A DNA stretch of 51,876 bases from an uncultured Lentisphaeria bacterium. Its GTDB lineage: Bacteria; Verrucomicrobiota; Lentisphaeria; Oligosphaerales; Oligosphaeraceae. The translations under genes and the position numbers were made by a program. Positions within the stretch are counted from its first letter, which is position 1; each line of letters starts with the position of its first letter. Location: the NCBI GenBank assembly GCA_934661755.1, contig CAKUJM010000019.1, positions 1 to 51,876 on the forward strand, written 5' to 3'. This document shows, one piece after another, positions 34,625 to 44,115 of the stretch. The notes beneath the pieces are model-generated. The model was not told where the DNA came from. It ran no database searches and worked only from the letters and a program-made list of their open reading frames with translations.

Positions 34625-36663
34625 CCTGCTCCTCCCTCAATCCGGAAGAATTCACCGCAATGAAGCTCCGGAATCGAAAAATGCAGTTCGCCGCCTTCCC
34701 ACACGACCGGGATTTCCGCGCCGTCGGAGATGCGGACGATCCGCTCCGGCCTGACGTCATGGCGGATCGCAAACTCGACATTGCAAAGCGGAACCACCGG
34801 ATCCTCGTCCTGGCGGTTCACGACGCAGAGCAGCTCCGTGCCGCCCTCCGACCGCAGCATGGTGATCTCCGCCGACTCCGCCAGGTTCGCCTCGCTGACG
34901 ACAAATTGCGGCAGAAACTGGCGAAACATCCGCTTCATGAACTCGCGCTGCGTCGCGTGGGACAATAGCGCCACCGGCGCCGCCAGCCATACGCAGACGC
35001 CGTCGCCGAAGCGGCAGACCGTCTCGGCGGGAAAGGCGCTCCTCACCCCCGGCGGATTCGAATGGATGGATGCATAATGAACCGGATCATTCACCGGAAA
35101 GTCGGGAAATGACAACATGCCGCGCACCTGCGTCCCCGGACGGGGGCGCACCAGCGGGACGCGCCCTTCCGCATAGACCAGCTCGTCGCCGGTATAGGTG
35201 ACCTGATCGGAACGACGCCCGGCATAGTCGACGCCGAAGACCTCCGCCAGCGCGAAATTTCCGCCGCCGCCGCCGTCAGTGTCATAAAGTGAAGTCGCCC
35301 CGGTTGCAATCAGGGTCCCACCGCCCCGCACAAACTCCCGCAGCCGGCCGACCTCCTCCAAAGACAGATAGGCCGCGTTGCAGATTATCAGCGCCTTGAG
35401 CCCATGCCAGCGGGCAGTCGAGCTGGTGACGACCCGCCATGGCACATGCAGACGATTCAGGATGTCCGTGGCCCCCAGCAACTCGTCGAGAACCGCATTC
35501 TTCCGGATCGACATGTTGTTGGCGCCGCCGCCATTGAATTTCTTCAGCTCGACGCCGTCCAGCGCGGGATTCACGCAGCTGGCCATCGAGAAATATACCC
35601 CGACCGACGCCGCCGACCGGCCGTCCAGATCGCGGACCGCATCCCGGAACGACGCCAGACGCCGGTTCAACTCCCGGAAACGGCGGTAGAACGATTCCTC
35701 CAGCGTTCCGTCGGGATTGATCGCGTCAATGAAAAGATAGGCGCCGCCATTGGCAAGCGTGGTCAGCGCACTGAGGAAAAGCTCCTCGTCGGACTTCGAT
35801 GAAGTGTGGTCGTTCAAACTGACGCAACGGGAGGTCATGAACTCGAACGGCGGAATGCGGGTGTATGCGGCAAATGCCTTCACCGCAAAGCGCTGCTGCA
35901 GCTTCCCGCCGTAAAAGTCCCCGGAGGCGTAGTCGGAGGCCGCCGCAATCCCGTCGGACTGCCCAAGATACCAGCCATGCAGCACCGGCGAAAACTGGTG
36001 CGCCACCGTGACGCCGGGCTTCACGGCACGGACGAACTGCGTCAGACTCTGCGCAAACTCCACAAGCGAACGCTCGCGGAAACGCTGGAAGCCGACCCAC
36101 TGGGGTGACTCCCAGTCGATCACCTCCGGAAAAGGACGGCCATATTTTTCCCGGCACGCAGAGCAGCAGCAGATCGTCGGCCAGAAGGTCATGTCGATGA
36201 AAATGCCGTCCACATCGTATTGAAGAACCTCCGCAAGCTGGGATTTGTAGAAGGCCGCCGTGCCAGGCTGGTTCGGACAGGTGAAGTGGTAGCGGCCGTC
36301 ATGGTCCATCCCGACATTGTCGACGATGCGCGCCTGCGGCAACCGCCGCGCGCAGTCGTTGTGGTAGTTGACCGTGTAGTAGGCGATCGGAACCACCCCG
36401 GCGCGGCGGAGGCCGGCAACCGTCTCCCCGAAGATGTCGCGCCCGCATAGATTGGAGTGGGTGTGGCCAACCCGGGTCGGATAGTAGCAGTTGCCGTTGT
36501 GGTCGCAGGCATAGACCATCGCGGACTCGACGCCGGAAAGACACACCATGCGGACGTACTCCTCCGGGGAGAAGCGCCGCATGTACGCCTCCTTCTGGTC
36601 GGTGATGTGGCTGTCGATCAACAGCCTGCTGTAGCAGCGTGTTTCCCAGTTCATGGACGTCAT
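34621..36663 (-). CDS. Putative alpha-L-fucosidase-like glycosidase with trimerisation domain
   Basis: The 680-residue protein has a TIM-barrel N-terminal half with an early aspartate-bearing strand DGIFIDMTFW followed by a cysteine cluster (ICCCSACREKYG), then an amidotransferase-like domain (KALIICNAAYLSLEEVGRL, FVRGGGTLIATGA). This resembles hypothetical glycosyl hydrolase family 6 and GH151/GH29-type fucosidases carrying a beta-galactosidase trimerisation domain. No signal peptide is seen. The start may be Met1 (36663) or Met4 (36654). It leads the minus-strand operon and is divergent from an AraC regulator that probably controls it. Substrate is inferred only from family resemblance. Confidence 0.7.
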   Translation of the reverse strand: MTSMNWETRCYSRLLIDSHITDQKEAYMRRFSPEEYVRMVCLSGVESAMVYACDHNGNCYYPTRVGHTHSNLCGRDIFGETVAGLRRAGVVPIAYYTVNYHNDCARRLPQARIVDNVGMDHDGRYHFTCPNQPGTAAFYKSQLAEVLQYDVDGIFIDMTFWPTICCCSACREKYGRPFPEVIDWESPQWVGFQRFRERSLVEFAQSLTQFVRAVKPGVTVAHQFSPVLHGWYLGQSDGIAAASDYASGDFYGGKLQQRFAVKAFAAYTRIPPFEFMTSRCVSLNDHTSSKSDEELFLSALTTLANGGAYLFIDAINPDGTLEESFYRRFRELNRRLASFRDAVRDLDGRSAASVGVYFSMASCVNPALDGVELKKFNGGGANNMSIRKNAVLDELLGATDILNRLHVPWRVVTSSTARWHGLKALIICNAAYLSLEEVGRLREFVRGGGTLIATGATSLYDTDGGGGGNFALAEVFGVDYAGRRSDQVTYTGDELVYAEGRVPLVRPRPGTQVRGMLSFPDFPVNDPVHYASIHSNPPGVRSAFPAETVCRFGDGVCVWLAAPVALLSHATQREFMKRMFRQFLPQFVVSEANLAESAEITMLRSEGGTELLCVVNRQDEDPVVPLCNVEFAIRHDVRPERIVRISDGAEIPVVWEGGELHFSIPELHCGEFFRIEGGAG

Positions 36664-36849
36664 CCCAAAGACAGCTCTGTCGTTTTTCCATCATTATAAT
36701 CGGAAAACACGATGCCGACAAGACGACAAATCAGATATTTATAGCACAAAACCGGCTTTTTTGCCGCTTTTTGGTTTCCAGTGCTATCTTATCGGCGGCG
36801 ACAGGGAAGAAACATGGCGAACAACGGCAAAAACAGGAGGAAGAACCGA

Positions 36850-37881
36850 ATGCCCCCGGAACTGGCACCGCAGACACCGAAGGACAGCTTGCTGCGCAAA
36901 ATCAACCCGTCCGTCGGACCAATCCGCCAGACCAACTGGCAGACAGGACATATCGAACGCAACCGACGGATATACGACTACGAATTTGTCTACTTCGCCT
37001 CCGGCCGCGGACGCATCATGACCGAATCGCAAATCTTCACCTGCGCCGCCGGCGATGCCATCATCATCCCCCCCGGCGCCGTCCACTGCACCGTCTGCGA
37101 CGAGCCGACCCGGCGATGGTGCATCCACTTCGACTGGTACGGCGACTGCGCCGCCCATTATGACAAACCGGCCATTTTTGTATATCTTGATGAAAACGAG
37201 CCCTTCGACAGCTCATGCGCCGCGCTTCCGCCGCCGCCGGGGCTGAAAGCCGAATTCCCGCTGAAAAAGACCATCCCGACGCCGGACCGGCCCGCCATGA
37301 CGAGGCTGCTGGATGAATACTTCCTGCTTGCCCCGTCAAGCTTGAAGGAGGAATTTCACCGGCAGGGGCTTCTGCTGTCAATCCTCGGCCTCGCGCTCAA
37401 TAGCGGCCCGGAGGAGCCGCCGGGCGAAAAAAAGCGCAACACCCGCTTCTTCAAGGCCAAAAGCATCATCGAGATGCAATTCATGAACCCCGGATTCACC
37501 GTCATGCAACTGGCGCGGGACATGCAACTCTCGCCGAATCACCTGACCCGGCTCTTCCGGATGAAAATCGGATTGTCCGTACACAACTACCTCATGCTGA
37601 TGCGCCTCTCCCGCGCAAAGCAGCTCCTGGCTGAAACCGATCTGACAGTCTCCAGAATCGCCGGCGACTGCGGCTTTGACGATCCAAATTACTTCGCCCG
37701 GTATTTCCGGAAGCACGCCGGACGGTCGCCATCCGCTTTCCGCTCCGGGAAAAACACCCCCAGTCAGCGGCGTTCACCACAACAAAAGCGCCTGTCGATG
37801 TGCGACGGCGGGTTGTCAAGCACTTCGGCGCCGTTGAGCGCAGACGGCAGCACGCGCGGCGTCGAACCCAACACCGATTGA
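36850..37881 (+). CDS. AraC family transcription regulator
   Basis: From ATG 36850 the protein has 343 residues: an N-terminal cupin-like sensor (YDYEFVYFASGRGRI, GDAIIIPPGAVHCTV) and two C-terminal helix-turn-helix motifs (FTVMQLARDMQLSPNHLTRLFR and LTVSRIAGDCGFDDPNYFARYF). It ends in a Ser/Pro-rich tail of about 45 residues. A perfect AGGAGG at 36835-36840 is 9 bases before ATG 36850, so I prefer it to the in-frame ATG at 36814 or a start at 36781. It is divergent from the fucosidase-like operon and very likely regulates it in response to a sugar. Confidence 0.85.
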   Translation: MPPELAPQTPKDSLLRKINPSVGPIRQTNWQTGHIERNRRIYDYEFVYFASGRGRIMTESQIFTCAAGDAIIIPPGAVHCTVCDEPTRRWCIHFDWYGDCAAHYDKPAIFVYLDENEPFDSSCAALPPPPGLKAEFPLKKTIPTPDRPAMTRLLDEYFLLAPSSLKEEFHRQGLLLSILGLALNSGPEEPPGEKKRNTRFFKAKSIIEMQFMNPGFTVMQLARDMQLSPNHLTRLFRMKIGLSVHNYLMLMRLSRAKQLLAETDLTVSRIAGDCGFDDPNYFARYFRKHAGRSPSAFRSGKNTPSQRRSPQQKRLSMCDGGLSSTSAPLSADGSTRGVEPNTD

Positions 37882-38097
37882 CATTCCCTGCAGGGAAACT
37901 CCCCCCAAAAAACGGGAATCACCCACGCACATCAAAAAGTATCCTCGACACTGTAAGATTCCACATCACTATCGGAAGTACATTGCAATGCGACCGCCAA
38001 GCCCATGGCAAAGTTTCGTTCTTCTTGACTCTGCATTCTCCCCCTTTCGCCGGAGCACTCAGCTTCTTTGGCATTCACTAGACATCAGCATCTGACA
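37882..38097. other. Boundary region between the carbohydrate loci and the low-GC operon
   Basis: No gene is seen in these 216 bases. They hold a perfect 14-bp palindrome TTCCCTGCAGGGAA at 37884-37897 followed by C- and A-runs, which could act as a terminator for the AraC gene. The sequence then becomes visibly less GC-rich. The promoter of the following operon must lie here, but I cannot place it with confidence. Confidence 0.5.
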
Positions 38098-39984
38098 ATG
38101 ACAGCCATTTCAAGACATTTCTGGCATTTAGTTATCGGAGTAATATGCATTTCTGGTGCCATGCGGCTTAATGGCGCCACCGGTGATGGTATCAACATCC
38201 GTTTCATGATCGAGAATTCCGGCGGAATGCAAGATCGGGATATCGCCAAGACCTCGGCGGCATTATTGGCTGCGGAGATCGACGATTTTCTACGCAACCC
38301 CAGTGGACAAAACGTCATTGTACCCACCAATTTACGGATATTGGTGGACACCTTTTGGCAGAAAGACAATGACGTGAAGACCGAAGGGATATTTGATTTC
38401 CGTCTGGGCCAGAGTGGGAGGCAAAATTACAAGGGATTGCGGGAATGGAGCAACAAGTGGTTTGTCAATCGTGAAGTGACATTGGACAAGCTGGTCAATC
38501 GCAATTGGCCGACCGACAACAAGAACACCATTTTGATTATTTTGACCAACACCCGCAAGGGGATAAGCGTCCAAGAGTTATTGCGGATCAATGCTGATGC
38601 CAGGCAAGTGAATTCTGGATTGTATATTGCACAATTGCCGACCGGCAAGGAACCGGAGTATCGTGACGATAATGTGCTGAATGCGGAACTGGCCAAACGG
38701 GTTCATTCCACCTTCGAATGGCTGAAACGCACCTTGGAATCGCTTCGTTTTTCAATGTCGATAGCAGTAGCCAGTGCCAATGGCGAGGTATTTGATGCCA
38801 CCGGGATAATCGTTGCCCAGGCGCCGGCAAAAATTATGCTGGCGGCAAAATGCAAGAGCGCAAGCAAATTCTTCTGGCGTCAGGATGGACGCGAGATAGT
38901 TCGCGAAAGTGTTGAATACCAATTCAACGATGCCGGGGAGTATGAAATCCAGGCAGTAGGCATTGACCTCTTGGGAGACGAACATGTCCAAGTACTAAAA
39001 TTTGATATTCGTCCAGCACCGGATGCTATTGCGGATTTTACGGTTTTCCCAACCTCTGGATTGGCCCCGCTGACGATTTCCGTCACCAACAAATCGAATA
39101 ATGCTAGCAAATATCAATGGAATTGGGGGGATGGTAGCGAGGAGTCGATGGAACGTGAGCCGCCGCAACACACCTATGACACCCCGGGAAAATACCCTAT
39201 CTCGTTGAATGTTCTGGGCGAGAATGGCAGCAACGGGCGCAAGGAAATCACGATTGTGGTGCAGGCACCGCCCCCGGTGGCGGAATTCCAGGTGGTCGGC
39301 GGACCGCATGACAATGCCAATGTGGTGGAATTCTCCAATAAATCGCGCCATGCCAACCGCTATGAATGGGATTTTGGGGACGGCACACCCATGGCAAACA
39401 CGGAAAATCCGAAACACAAGTTTAAGACTGCAGGAAGCTACAAGGTGTTGCTGAAGGCTTTTAGTCCGGATGGCACTGCCGCAATAGCCGAAGGAATTGT
39501 GGTGATCCGCCAAAATTTGAAGGCATCATTCCGGTGGCATCACAATGCGGATACGAATGAGATCGTCTTCAGCAACACTTCCAGCGGAGGTGTGCGCTAC
39601 CACTGGAATTTTGGTGATGGGGCGGACAGCGCCGACGAAAATCCGCGCCATGCCTACGCGACAACCGATAGCCGTGATTATTCCGTACGGTTGACAGTAT
39701 TTTCAAATGATGGCCGGCAGGACAGCATCAACCAGATAGTGACCGTGGCCGCTGCATCATCAGATGGTGGTGATGAAGCATCTGGAGGCGACAGCGAACC
39801 GCTGGCAACTGGCGATGACGACTCGGAATCGATGCAGGATGGGGACGTTCACCGCAAAAGGCGATGGCGGATCCTCGGGAATGTTGTTGATGGTGCTGGC
39901 AGTGGTGCTTGGCAGTGGTGCAGTGATGACCTGGTTGCTGTTGAGGCACGGGGCACGCTTCACGGTGGAACTATACTCCCGTGA
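38098..39984 (+). CDS. Secreted vWA-like protein with PKD domains
   Basis: From ATG 38098 the 628-residue protein has a signal-anchor or signal sequence (HFWHLVIGVICISGAM). A von Willebrand A-like domain follows (about 30-220), in which the metal-site start reads IENSGGM instead of DxSGSM. Then come one degenerate and three clear PKD/Ig-like domains with WNWGDG (Trp341), WDFGDG (Trp424) and WNFGDG (Trp503). An acidic Ser/Asp linker follows. The last 40 or so residues (RRWRILGNVV...) look out of frame: the overlapping +1 frame encodes a good transmembrane helix and cytoplasmic tail, so a frameshift near 39856 may join them into a protein of about 726 residues. The open frame before 38098 uses TTG 38068. 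First gene of the cytoskeletal-type operon. Confidence 0.75.
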   Translation: MTAISRHFWHLVIGVICISGAMRLNGATGDGINIRFMIENSGGMQDRDIAKTSAALLAAEIDDFLRNPSGQNVIVPTNLRILVDTFWQKDNDVKTEGIFDFRLGQSGRQNYKGLREWSNKWFVNREVTLDKLVNRNWPTDNKNTILIILTNTRKGISVQELLRINADARQVNSGLYIAQLPTGKEPEYRDDNVLNAELAKRVHSTFEWLKRTLESLRFSMSIAVASANGEVFDATGIIVAQAPAKIMLAAKCKSASKFFWRQDGREIVRESVEYQFNDAGEYEIQAVGIDLLGDEHVQVLKFDIRPAPDAIADFTVFPTSGLAPLTISVTNKSNNASKYQWNWGDGSEESMEREPPQHTYDTPGKYPISLNVLGENGSNGRKEITIVVQAPPPVAEFQVVGGPHDNANVVEFSNKSRHANRYEWDFGDGTPMANTENPKHKFKTAGSYKVLLKAFSPDGTAAIAEGIVVIRQNLKASFRWHHNADTNEIVFSNTSSGGVRYHWNFGDGADSADENPRHAYATTDSRDYSVRLTVFSNDGRQDSINQIVTVAAASSDGGDEASGGDSEPLATGDDDSESMQDGDVHRKRRWRILGNVVDGAGSGAWQWCSDDLVAVEARGTLHGGTILP

Positions 39985-40276
39985 CAAGAAACTCCTGGGA
40001 CAAAAGGTAGTTAAGGTTGGACAGGTAGTGCCAATTACTGACCTTGGGGGCAATAACGATCTGTCGTTGCGAATCGTCAGGGCGGATGATGACAGCGGCG
40101 ACGAATACAAGGTTTCGTTCAGGAAACCGGATGAGAGCACTGCATTGGTACAGCAGAAGGCCGTCAAGCTCGGGGTGACAGATCAGTGGGGAATGCCGGT
40201 CGATTTGTTCAACCTGACAGTGGACAATGGTCGTCTGGTGATTACTGAAGGTATTGAGAATGAGGAGGAGAATTAA
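39764..40276 (+). CDS. Membrane-anchor/tail fragment in the +1 frame of the PKD protein
   Basis: This frame overlaps the end of the PKD gene. Its first 35 or so codons read as shadow. From about 39857 it encodes a strong transmembrane helix (MLLMVLAVVLGSGAVMTWLLL) followed by a beta-rich tail (FTVELYSRDKKLLGQK... DNGRLVITEG) ending at 40276, three bases before the next ATG. It makes best sense as the natural C-terminus of the PKD protein, separated by a one-base frameshift at the CGCAAAAGGC stretch, either real (broken or programmed) or a sequencing error. As an independent gene it would start at 39764 or 39839; neither has a good ribosome site. Confidence 0.55.
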   Translation: MVVMKHLEATANRWQLAMTTRNRCRMGTFTAKGDGGSSGMLLMVLAVVLGSGAVMTWLLLRHGARFTVELYSRDKKLLGQKVVKVGQVVPITDLGGNNDLSLRIVRADDDSGDEYKVSFRKPDESTALVQQKAVKLGVTDQWGMPVDLFNLTVDNGRLVITEGIENEEEN

Positions 40277-40279
40277 TCA

Positions 40280-41314
40280 ATGTCGAATGAACTCTTGAAA
40301 ATTGTACTCAAGGAAACCTTTCTCTCGTGGGATCTGCTACTGGTGATAGTCATTCCACTGATTGTATTGCTAGCGGTGCTGTGTTTCTACCGGGGGAATC
40401 CGCTGGGTTCTTCAGGTGCGTGGAATAAGATTGGCCATCGCTTTGCAGTGCTGGGGACGGTTTTTGCACTCTCGTCGATGGTGGTGTATCTGGCTTGCGC
40501 GGTTTTCTGCCATGCTAAACGTGACAAGCATGACAAGACATACAGCAGCAAATTAAGCAATAGTTTCAGGGAGTACTTCAACCGGAATAAGGACTTTACC
40601 CAGCGAATGATGGATTTTGCGGAACGCGTTGCAGATGTACGGATCATCCGCGACCAAATTGACAACTTTGCGACAAATCTGCCGCCAACCGAGCGTGAGC
40701 AGTTTGGCCGGACCTGGGTCGCAGGAAATGGGAAATGGGGAGGGATAATTATTTCTGGGAAAAGAACCATCGATAAATTGAGCGAAATACTCTATTGGGA
40801 TGATGAAAAAATCGGTGAGTACGAGAAGGAGAACAGAGCCTTGCCAGCATTAAGCACATTGAGGTATACACCGGAACAGATCGAGGAATATAAGAAATCC
40901 AACTGGCCACGGCTTTTCCCGTTGCTGGAAAATGATCAATGGATTTGCATGAAGAACCAAATTTTGATGTATACCGAAACCCGTAGGAGCGTGATGGCCT
41001 GCCTGCGTGACACCACCGATTGTTTTCAAAAAAAAATAGAAGGCTCAAAGAAGAACGAAACCGCTCCGACCAAAGAGCTCAGCAGGCTCTATGAGGAGAT
41101 CAGCAACAAGGCCTGCCCCACCCAGGCAAAGAAGGTGGAGGTCTATCTCATGGATAGGCCTGCGATTCTGAAATTCTACAACTTCAGCCTGGCTCATCGC
41201 TGGTGGTTTCGGACTGCACTTCCGGCTGGATTGTTCCTGCTCATCGGCGTGATTATGTTGTTCAAGGGACGTGCGATTGCCGCGGATGGCGCACGGCGCA
41301 ATCTCTTCAAGTAG
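40280..41314 (+). CDS. Unknown three-helix membrane protein
   Basis: No family was recognised for this 344-residue protein. Two transmembrane helices lie near residues 18-39 and 54-77 and one near 311-329. Between them is a charged, mostly helical domain of about 230 residues (DKTYSSKLSNSFREYFNRNKD... TPEQIEEYKKSN). It starts three bases after the previous stop with GAGGAG upstream, and ends 17 bases before the tubulin-like gene. It is likely the inner-membrane scaffold of the complex, linking the outward-facing PKD protein with the cytoplasmic NTPases (inference). Confidence 0.75.
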   Translation: MSNELLKIVLKETFLSWDLLLVIVIPLIVLLAVLCFYRGNPLGSSGAWNKIGHRFAVLGTVFALSSMVVYLACAVFCHAKRDKHDKTYSSKLSNSFREYFNRNKDFTQRMMDFAERVADVRIIRDQIDNFATNLPPTEREQFGRTWVAGNGKWGGIIISGKRTIDKLSEILYWDDEKIGEYEKENRALPALSTLRYTPEQIEEYKKSNWPRLFPLLENDQWICMKNQILMYTETRRSVMACLRDTTDCFQKKIEGSKKNETAPTKELSRLYEEISNKACPTQAKKVEVYLMDRPAILKFYNFSLAHRWWFRTALPAGLFLLIGVIMLFKGRAIAADGARRNLFK

Positions 41315-41331
41315 TTAGGGAGGAACCAGTC

Positions 41332-44115
41332 ATGGCATTTGATATTCCAAGAAATGTCTTTGTGGCGGTGGGAAGCACTGCCATCATCGGTCTGACCAAT
41401 CTCCTGATGCGTCTCAAGGAAGACGGCATCTACGACCAGAAGAAGGACGATATCTTTATCGGTATAGACTCAGATATCAGCCGCTTGAATACACTAAAGG
41501 GCATTGACATGAATTCCAATCCTGTGCGGATTCATGCCATCCAGCTGATCATGCCTGGAACCAGTCCGGAACTCGATGTAGTCAAATGCTTCGACCCGGA
41601 TTGGAAGAACATGGGCGGCATCACCGCCAATGGCGTTGGCGGTGATCGGCGACTCAGCTTTACTGCACTTAACTGGACTTCATTCTGGGATGACATCGAT
41701 CTGGACAAAAATCTGAGCAAAGGCGACCGGGTGATTCTGATGGGATCCGCATTCGGCGGGACCGCCACGGGGTTGTACTGGAATCTCGCCGAGTACATTT
41801 CACGACGGGTGCGTTCGAAGATCGAGTCATTGCCAGAGCGCACCAAGGGGCTGATTCAATTCTTCGGAATGCTGTTGTTGCCGGAACGCAACACCCAGAA
41901 CTCGACGATTTATCCACTTTATCGCAATCTCTGCGCCTTCCTTCAGGATATGCAGATGATCGAATGGCGCAAGATCCTCGAACAAAAACTCACGGTGAAG
42001 CGCAGTTTCCGCCTGCCGATATACAGCGCTTGGGATAAACGCTCAAAATGCCTACCGGTTTATGATCCAGAAATCTTCGATTGCGTCGAAGCCTCCAATT
42101 TGCCGATGGAGACGCTCTTTCTGTTGCCGACGCCGGAAAATTCACAAGGTCAGACCAAACTGTACTTCACCGAGCTGGCATTCACCCTCTTCTATCTAAA
42201 CCTCTCCAGCAATATCGTAAGCACTACCATCGATAGCTTCAAACAGAAGCTGGAGGCCGAGGACCTGTGTTTTGGCGGCTTCAACATGGTCGTTGCCCGC
42301 AGTGCCAGCAACGCAGTGTTGCGTAATCGCTATTACCGGCTCTTGTCGCAATACTGGGATCGCTTCTGGAATGGGGATTTGCCGGACAATGACGACCAGG
42401 TTGTGGCAATTTGCCAGGTAATTGAGAAGAATGCCGTTGCCAATGACGAGGCATCCAATCTTACGGCGGCGCTGCAGAAGTTGCTGAATGAGTTTGCAGC
42501 AAGCAGTCCGATAGAATTGCGTAGTACGCTTCCCGCACGCCTAGCGGAGTTTGCCCGTACTTCGTGCGATAGTTCGCCCTATGTCTGGTCGAGCATCAAT
42601 ACGCTGATCAGGGATTGCAATCGGGACGGCAAGGTGGTTTCCCCGGACGAGCTGATGCCGCTGGTGGCGCTGATCAAGGGTTATCATGCAGAGTATGAGA
42701 GTATGAAGGCACGGGCCGCCAATGCAGACAACATCCATGAAAACATCACGGCGCAATTAGAGAAGGCAGTGCGGTTGCAGCGCACTCGAGGTCAATCGAA
42801 AGTTGCGCAACTGGTAAAAGGCGCCGAAGGCGCCAAGGCAGAAGTGTCTTCCCGGCTCAAGGAATACCTCCAGACCGCCATCAATGAGTTGGTCGATGCA
42901 CATCGTGCCGCGGCCACTCTCAAGAGCATGCCAGCACCGCTGACTTTGGATGCGCTCAAGGAGTCGCCGGACTATGCCAGCTCCGCCAATGCCGTGGAGA
43001 AGGCCATCCGCGAGGCCACTGCCGATCAGAAGAGCAAAATCAAGGGCTTTGTCTCCGAGATGGTCGACAACGACCTTACCTTGGAAGTGATGATTCCCGG
43101 ACTGGATTTCACCAGGATGTTCATGGAATTGATTTTGGCGGAAGGCGACAACAGCGCTATTTCAACGATTCTCAAGCGCTATGAAACCCAAGCCATCGAC
43201 ATCCTTCGCAAGCAAGTTGAGGAATTGCAGGAGAACAATCCCCTCAAGAAACTGCATACCCGCATTTCCGCTGGATCCCTGAATAGCTATTGTGCGGATG
43301 TCTTCCGGGTGGAGCATCCGCAAAAGGGTATCCTCCATTTTTGTTACACCTGTGGTCATCCCGGCAATATCGACTGGCCGACTTGGAGCGAATTGCGCGA
43401 TGGATTGGGCTTCGGATCCTTTGCCCGCTTCCCCGGCAAGGGTGCAGACAATGCACGGGCGGTGCTTGACGGGACGCTACAAGGTCCGGGAGACAACATG
43501 TGGTTCCATGACAATCATGTGGGCGATCTTTTCAAGAATATCCAGGGGGCATGGCTGGGGACGCTGGATCTGAATCGGACACTGCCGGAAATCTTGCAAT
43601 CTACATTCCGTGGCGCCCCTGTAGACGAATGGGAAAAGCACGCCTGGGAAGCCGAAGAGATTCATGGATCGAGCCGGCCGCGTCTTATGAGCCTACGTGA
43701 TATGGTCTATCTTGGCGTTTGCCTCGGTGCCTTGGAAAAGAAGGTTCTCGATGTCTCCAAGCTCAACGAGATGAATTTCAATGCAACACGTCTAAACGTG
43801 TCACTAAAGTCCCGGACTGGCGCGGACATCATTGACTGCAGGAATTGCTCGCCTTCGGATCTGGGATTCACCATTAGACTCAGGATGACCGAGGTTCGTC
43901 TGGAATGGATTGAGCGGATGATACAATGGTTTGCCAATCAGGAAGATGGATTCTGCCGCGATTATGGGCTTGATCTGAATTCAATCGAGGGAAAGCTGCT
44001 CTTTGAGAAACACTGCATCAACAAGATCAAGTTGCAGGTTCCACCGGAGTGCCTGACGGATATCGAGACACTCTTTGATCGCGTCTACGAGTCCATTGAG
44101 GTGAATTTGGCATGA
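41332..44115 (+). CDS. Large tubulin/FtsZ-like GTPase (Tubulin_2-type)
   Basis: The 927-residue protein begins with a Rossmann-like strand-loop (VFVAVGSTAIIGLTNLL), a second strand ending in FIGIDSD, and a tubulin signature-like loop SAFGGTATG (Gly142-Gly143-Thr144-Ala145-Thr146-Gly147), which corresponds to the GGGTGTG GTP-binding loop of FtsZ and tubulins. The fold's N-terminal part is followed by a long helical/coiled region (about 400-650) and a C-terminal domain without recognised match. This layout fits the large bacterial tubulin-like proteins, related to those placed by Makarova and Koonin in a putative membrane-remodelling system with vWA proteins. AGGGAGGA precedes ATG 41332. Its stop overlaps the next start (ATGA). 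Assignment rests on motifs by eye; polymerisation is not shown. Confidence 0.75.
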   Translation: MAFDIPRNVFVAVGSTAIIGLTNLLMRLKEDGIYDQKKDDIFIGIDSDISRLNTLKGIDMNSNPVRIHAIQLIMPGTSPELDVVKCFDPDWKNMGGITANGVGGDRRLSFTALNWTSFWDDIDLDKNLSKGDRVILMGSAFGGTATGLYWNLAEYISRRVRSKIESLPERTKGLIQFFGMLLLPERNTQNSTIYPLYRNLCAFLQDMQMIEWRKILEQKLTVKRSFRLPIYSAWDKRSKCLPVYDPEIFDCVEASNLPMETLFLLPTPENSQGQTKLYFTELAFTLFYLNLSSNIVSTTIDSFKQKLEAEDLCFGGFNMVVARSASNAVLRNRYYRLLSQYWDRFWNGDLPDNDDQVVAICQVIEKNAVANDEASNLTAALQKLLNEFAASSPIELRSTLPARLAEFARTSCDSSPYVWSSINTLIRDCNRDGKVVSPDELMPLVALIKGYHAEYESMKARAANADNIHENITAQLEKAVRLQRTRGQSKVAQLVKGAEGAKAEVSSRLKEYLQTAINELVDAHRAAATLKSMPAPLTLDALKESPDYASSANAVEKAIREATADQKSKIKGFVSEMVDNDLTLEVMIPGLDFTRMFMELILAEGDNSAISTILKRYETQAIDILRKQVEELQENNPLKKLHTRISAGSLNSYCADVFRVEHPQKGILHFCYTCGHPGNIDWPTWSELRDGLGFGSFARFPGKGADNARAVLDGTLQGPGDNMWFHDNHVGDLFKNIQGAWLGTLDLNRTLPEILQSTFRGAPVDEWEKHAWEAEEIHGSSRPRLMSLRDMVYLGVCLGALEKKVLDVSKLNEMNFNATRLNVSLKSRTGADIIDCRNCSPSDLGFTIRLRMTEVRLEWIERMIQWFANQEDGFCRDYGLDLNSIEGKLLFEKHCINKIKLQVPPECLTDIETLFDRVYESIEVNLA

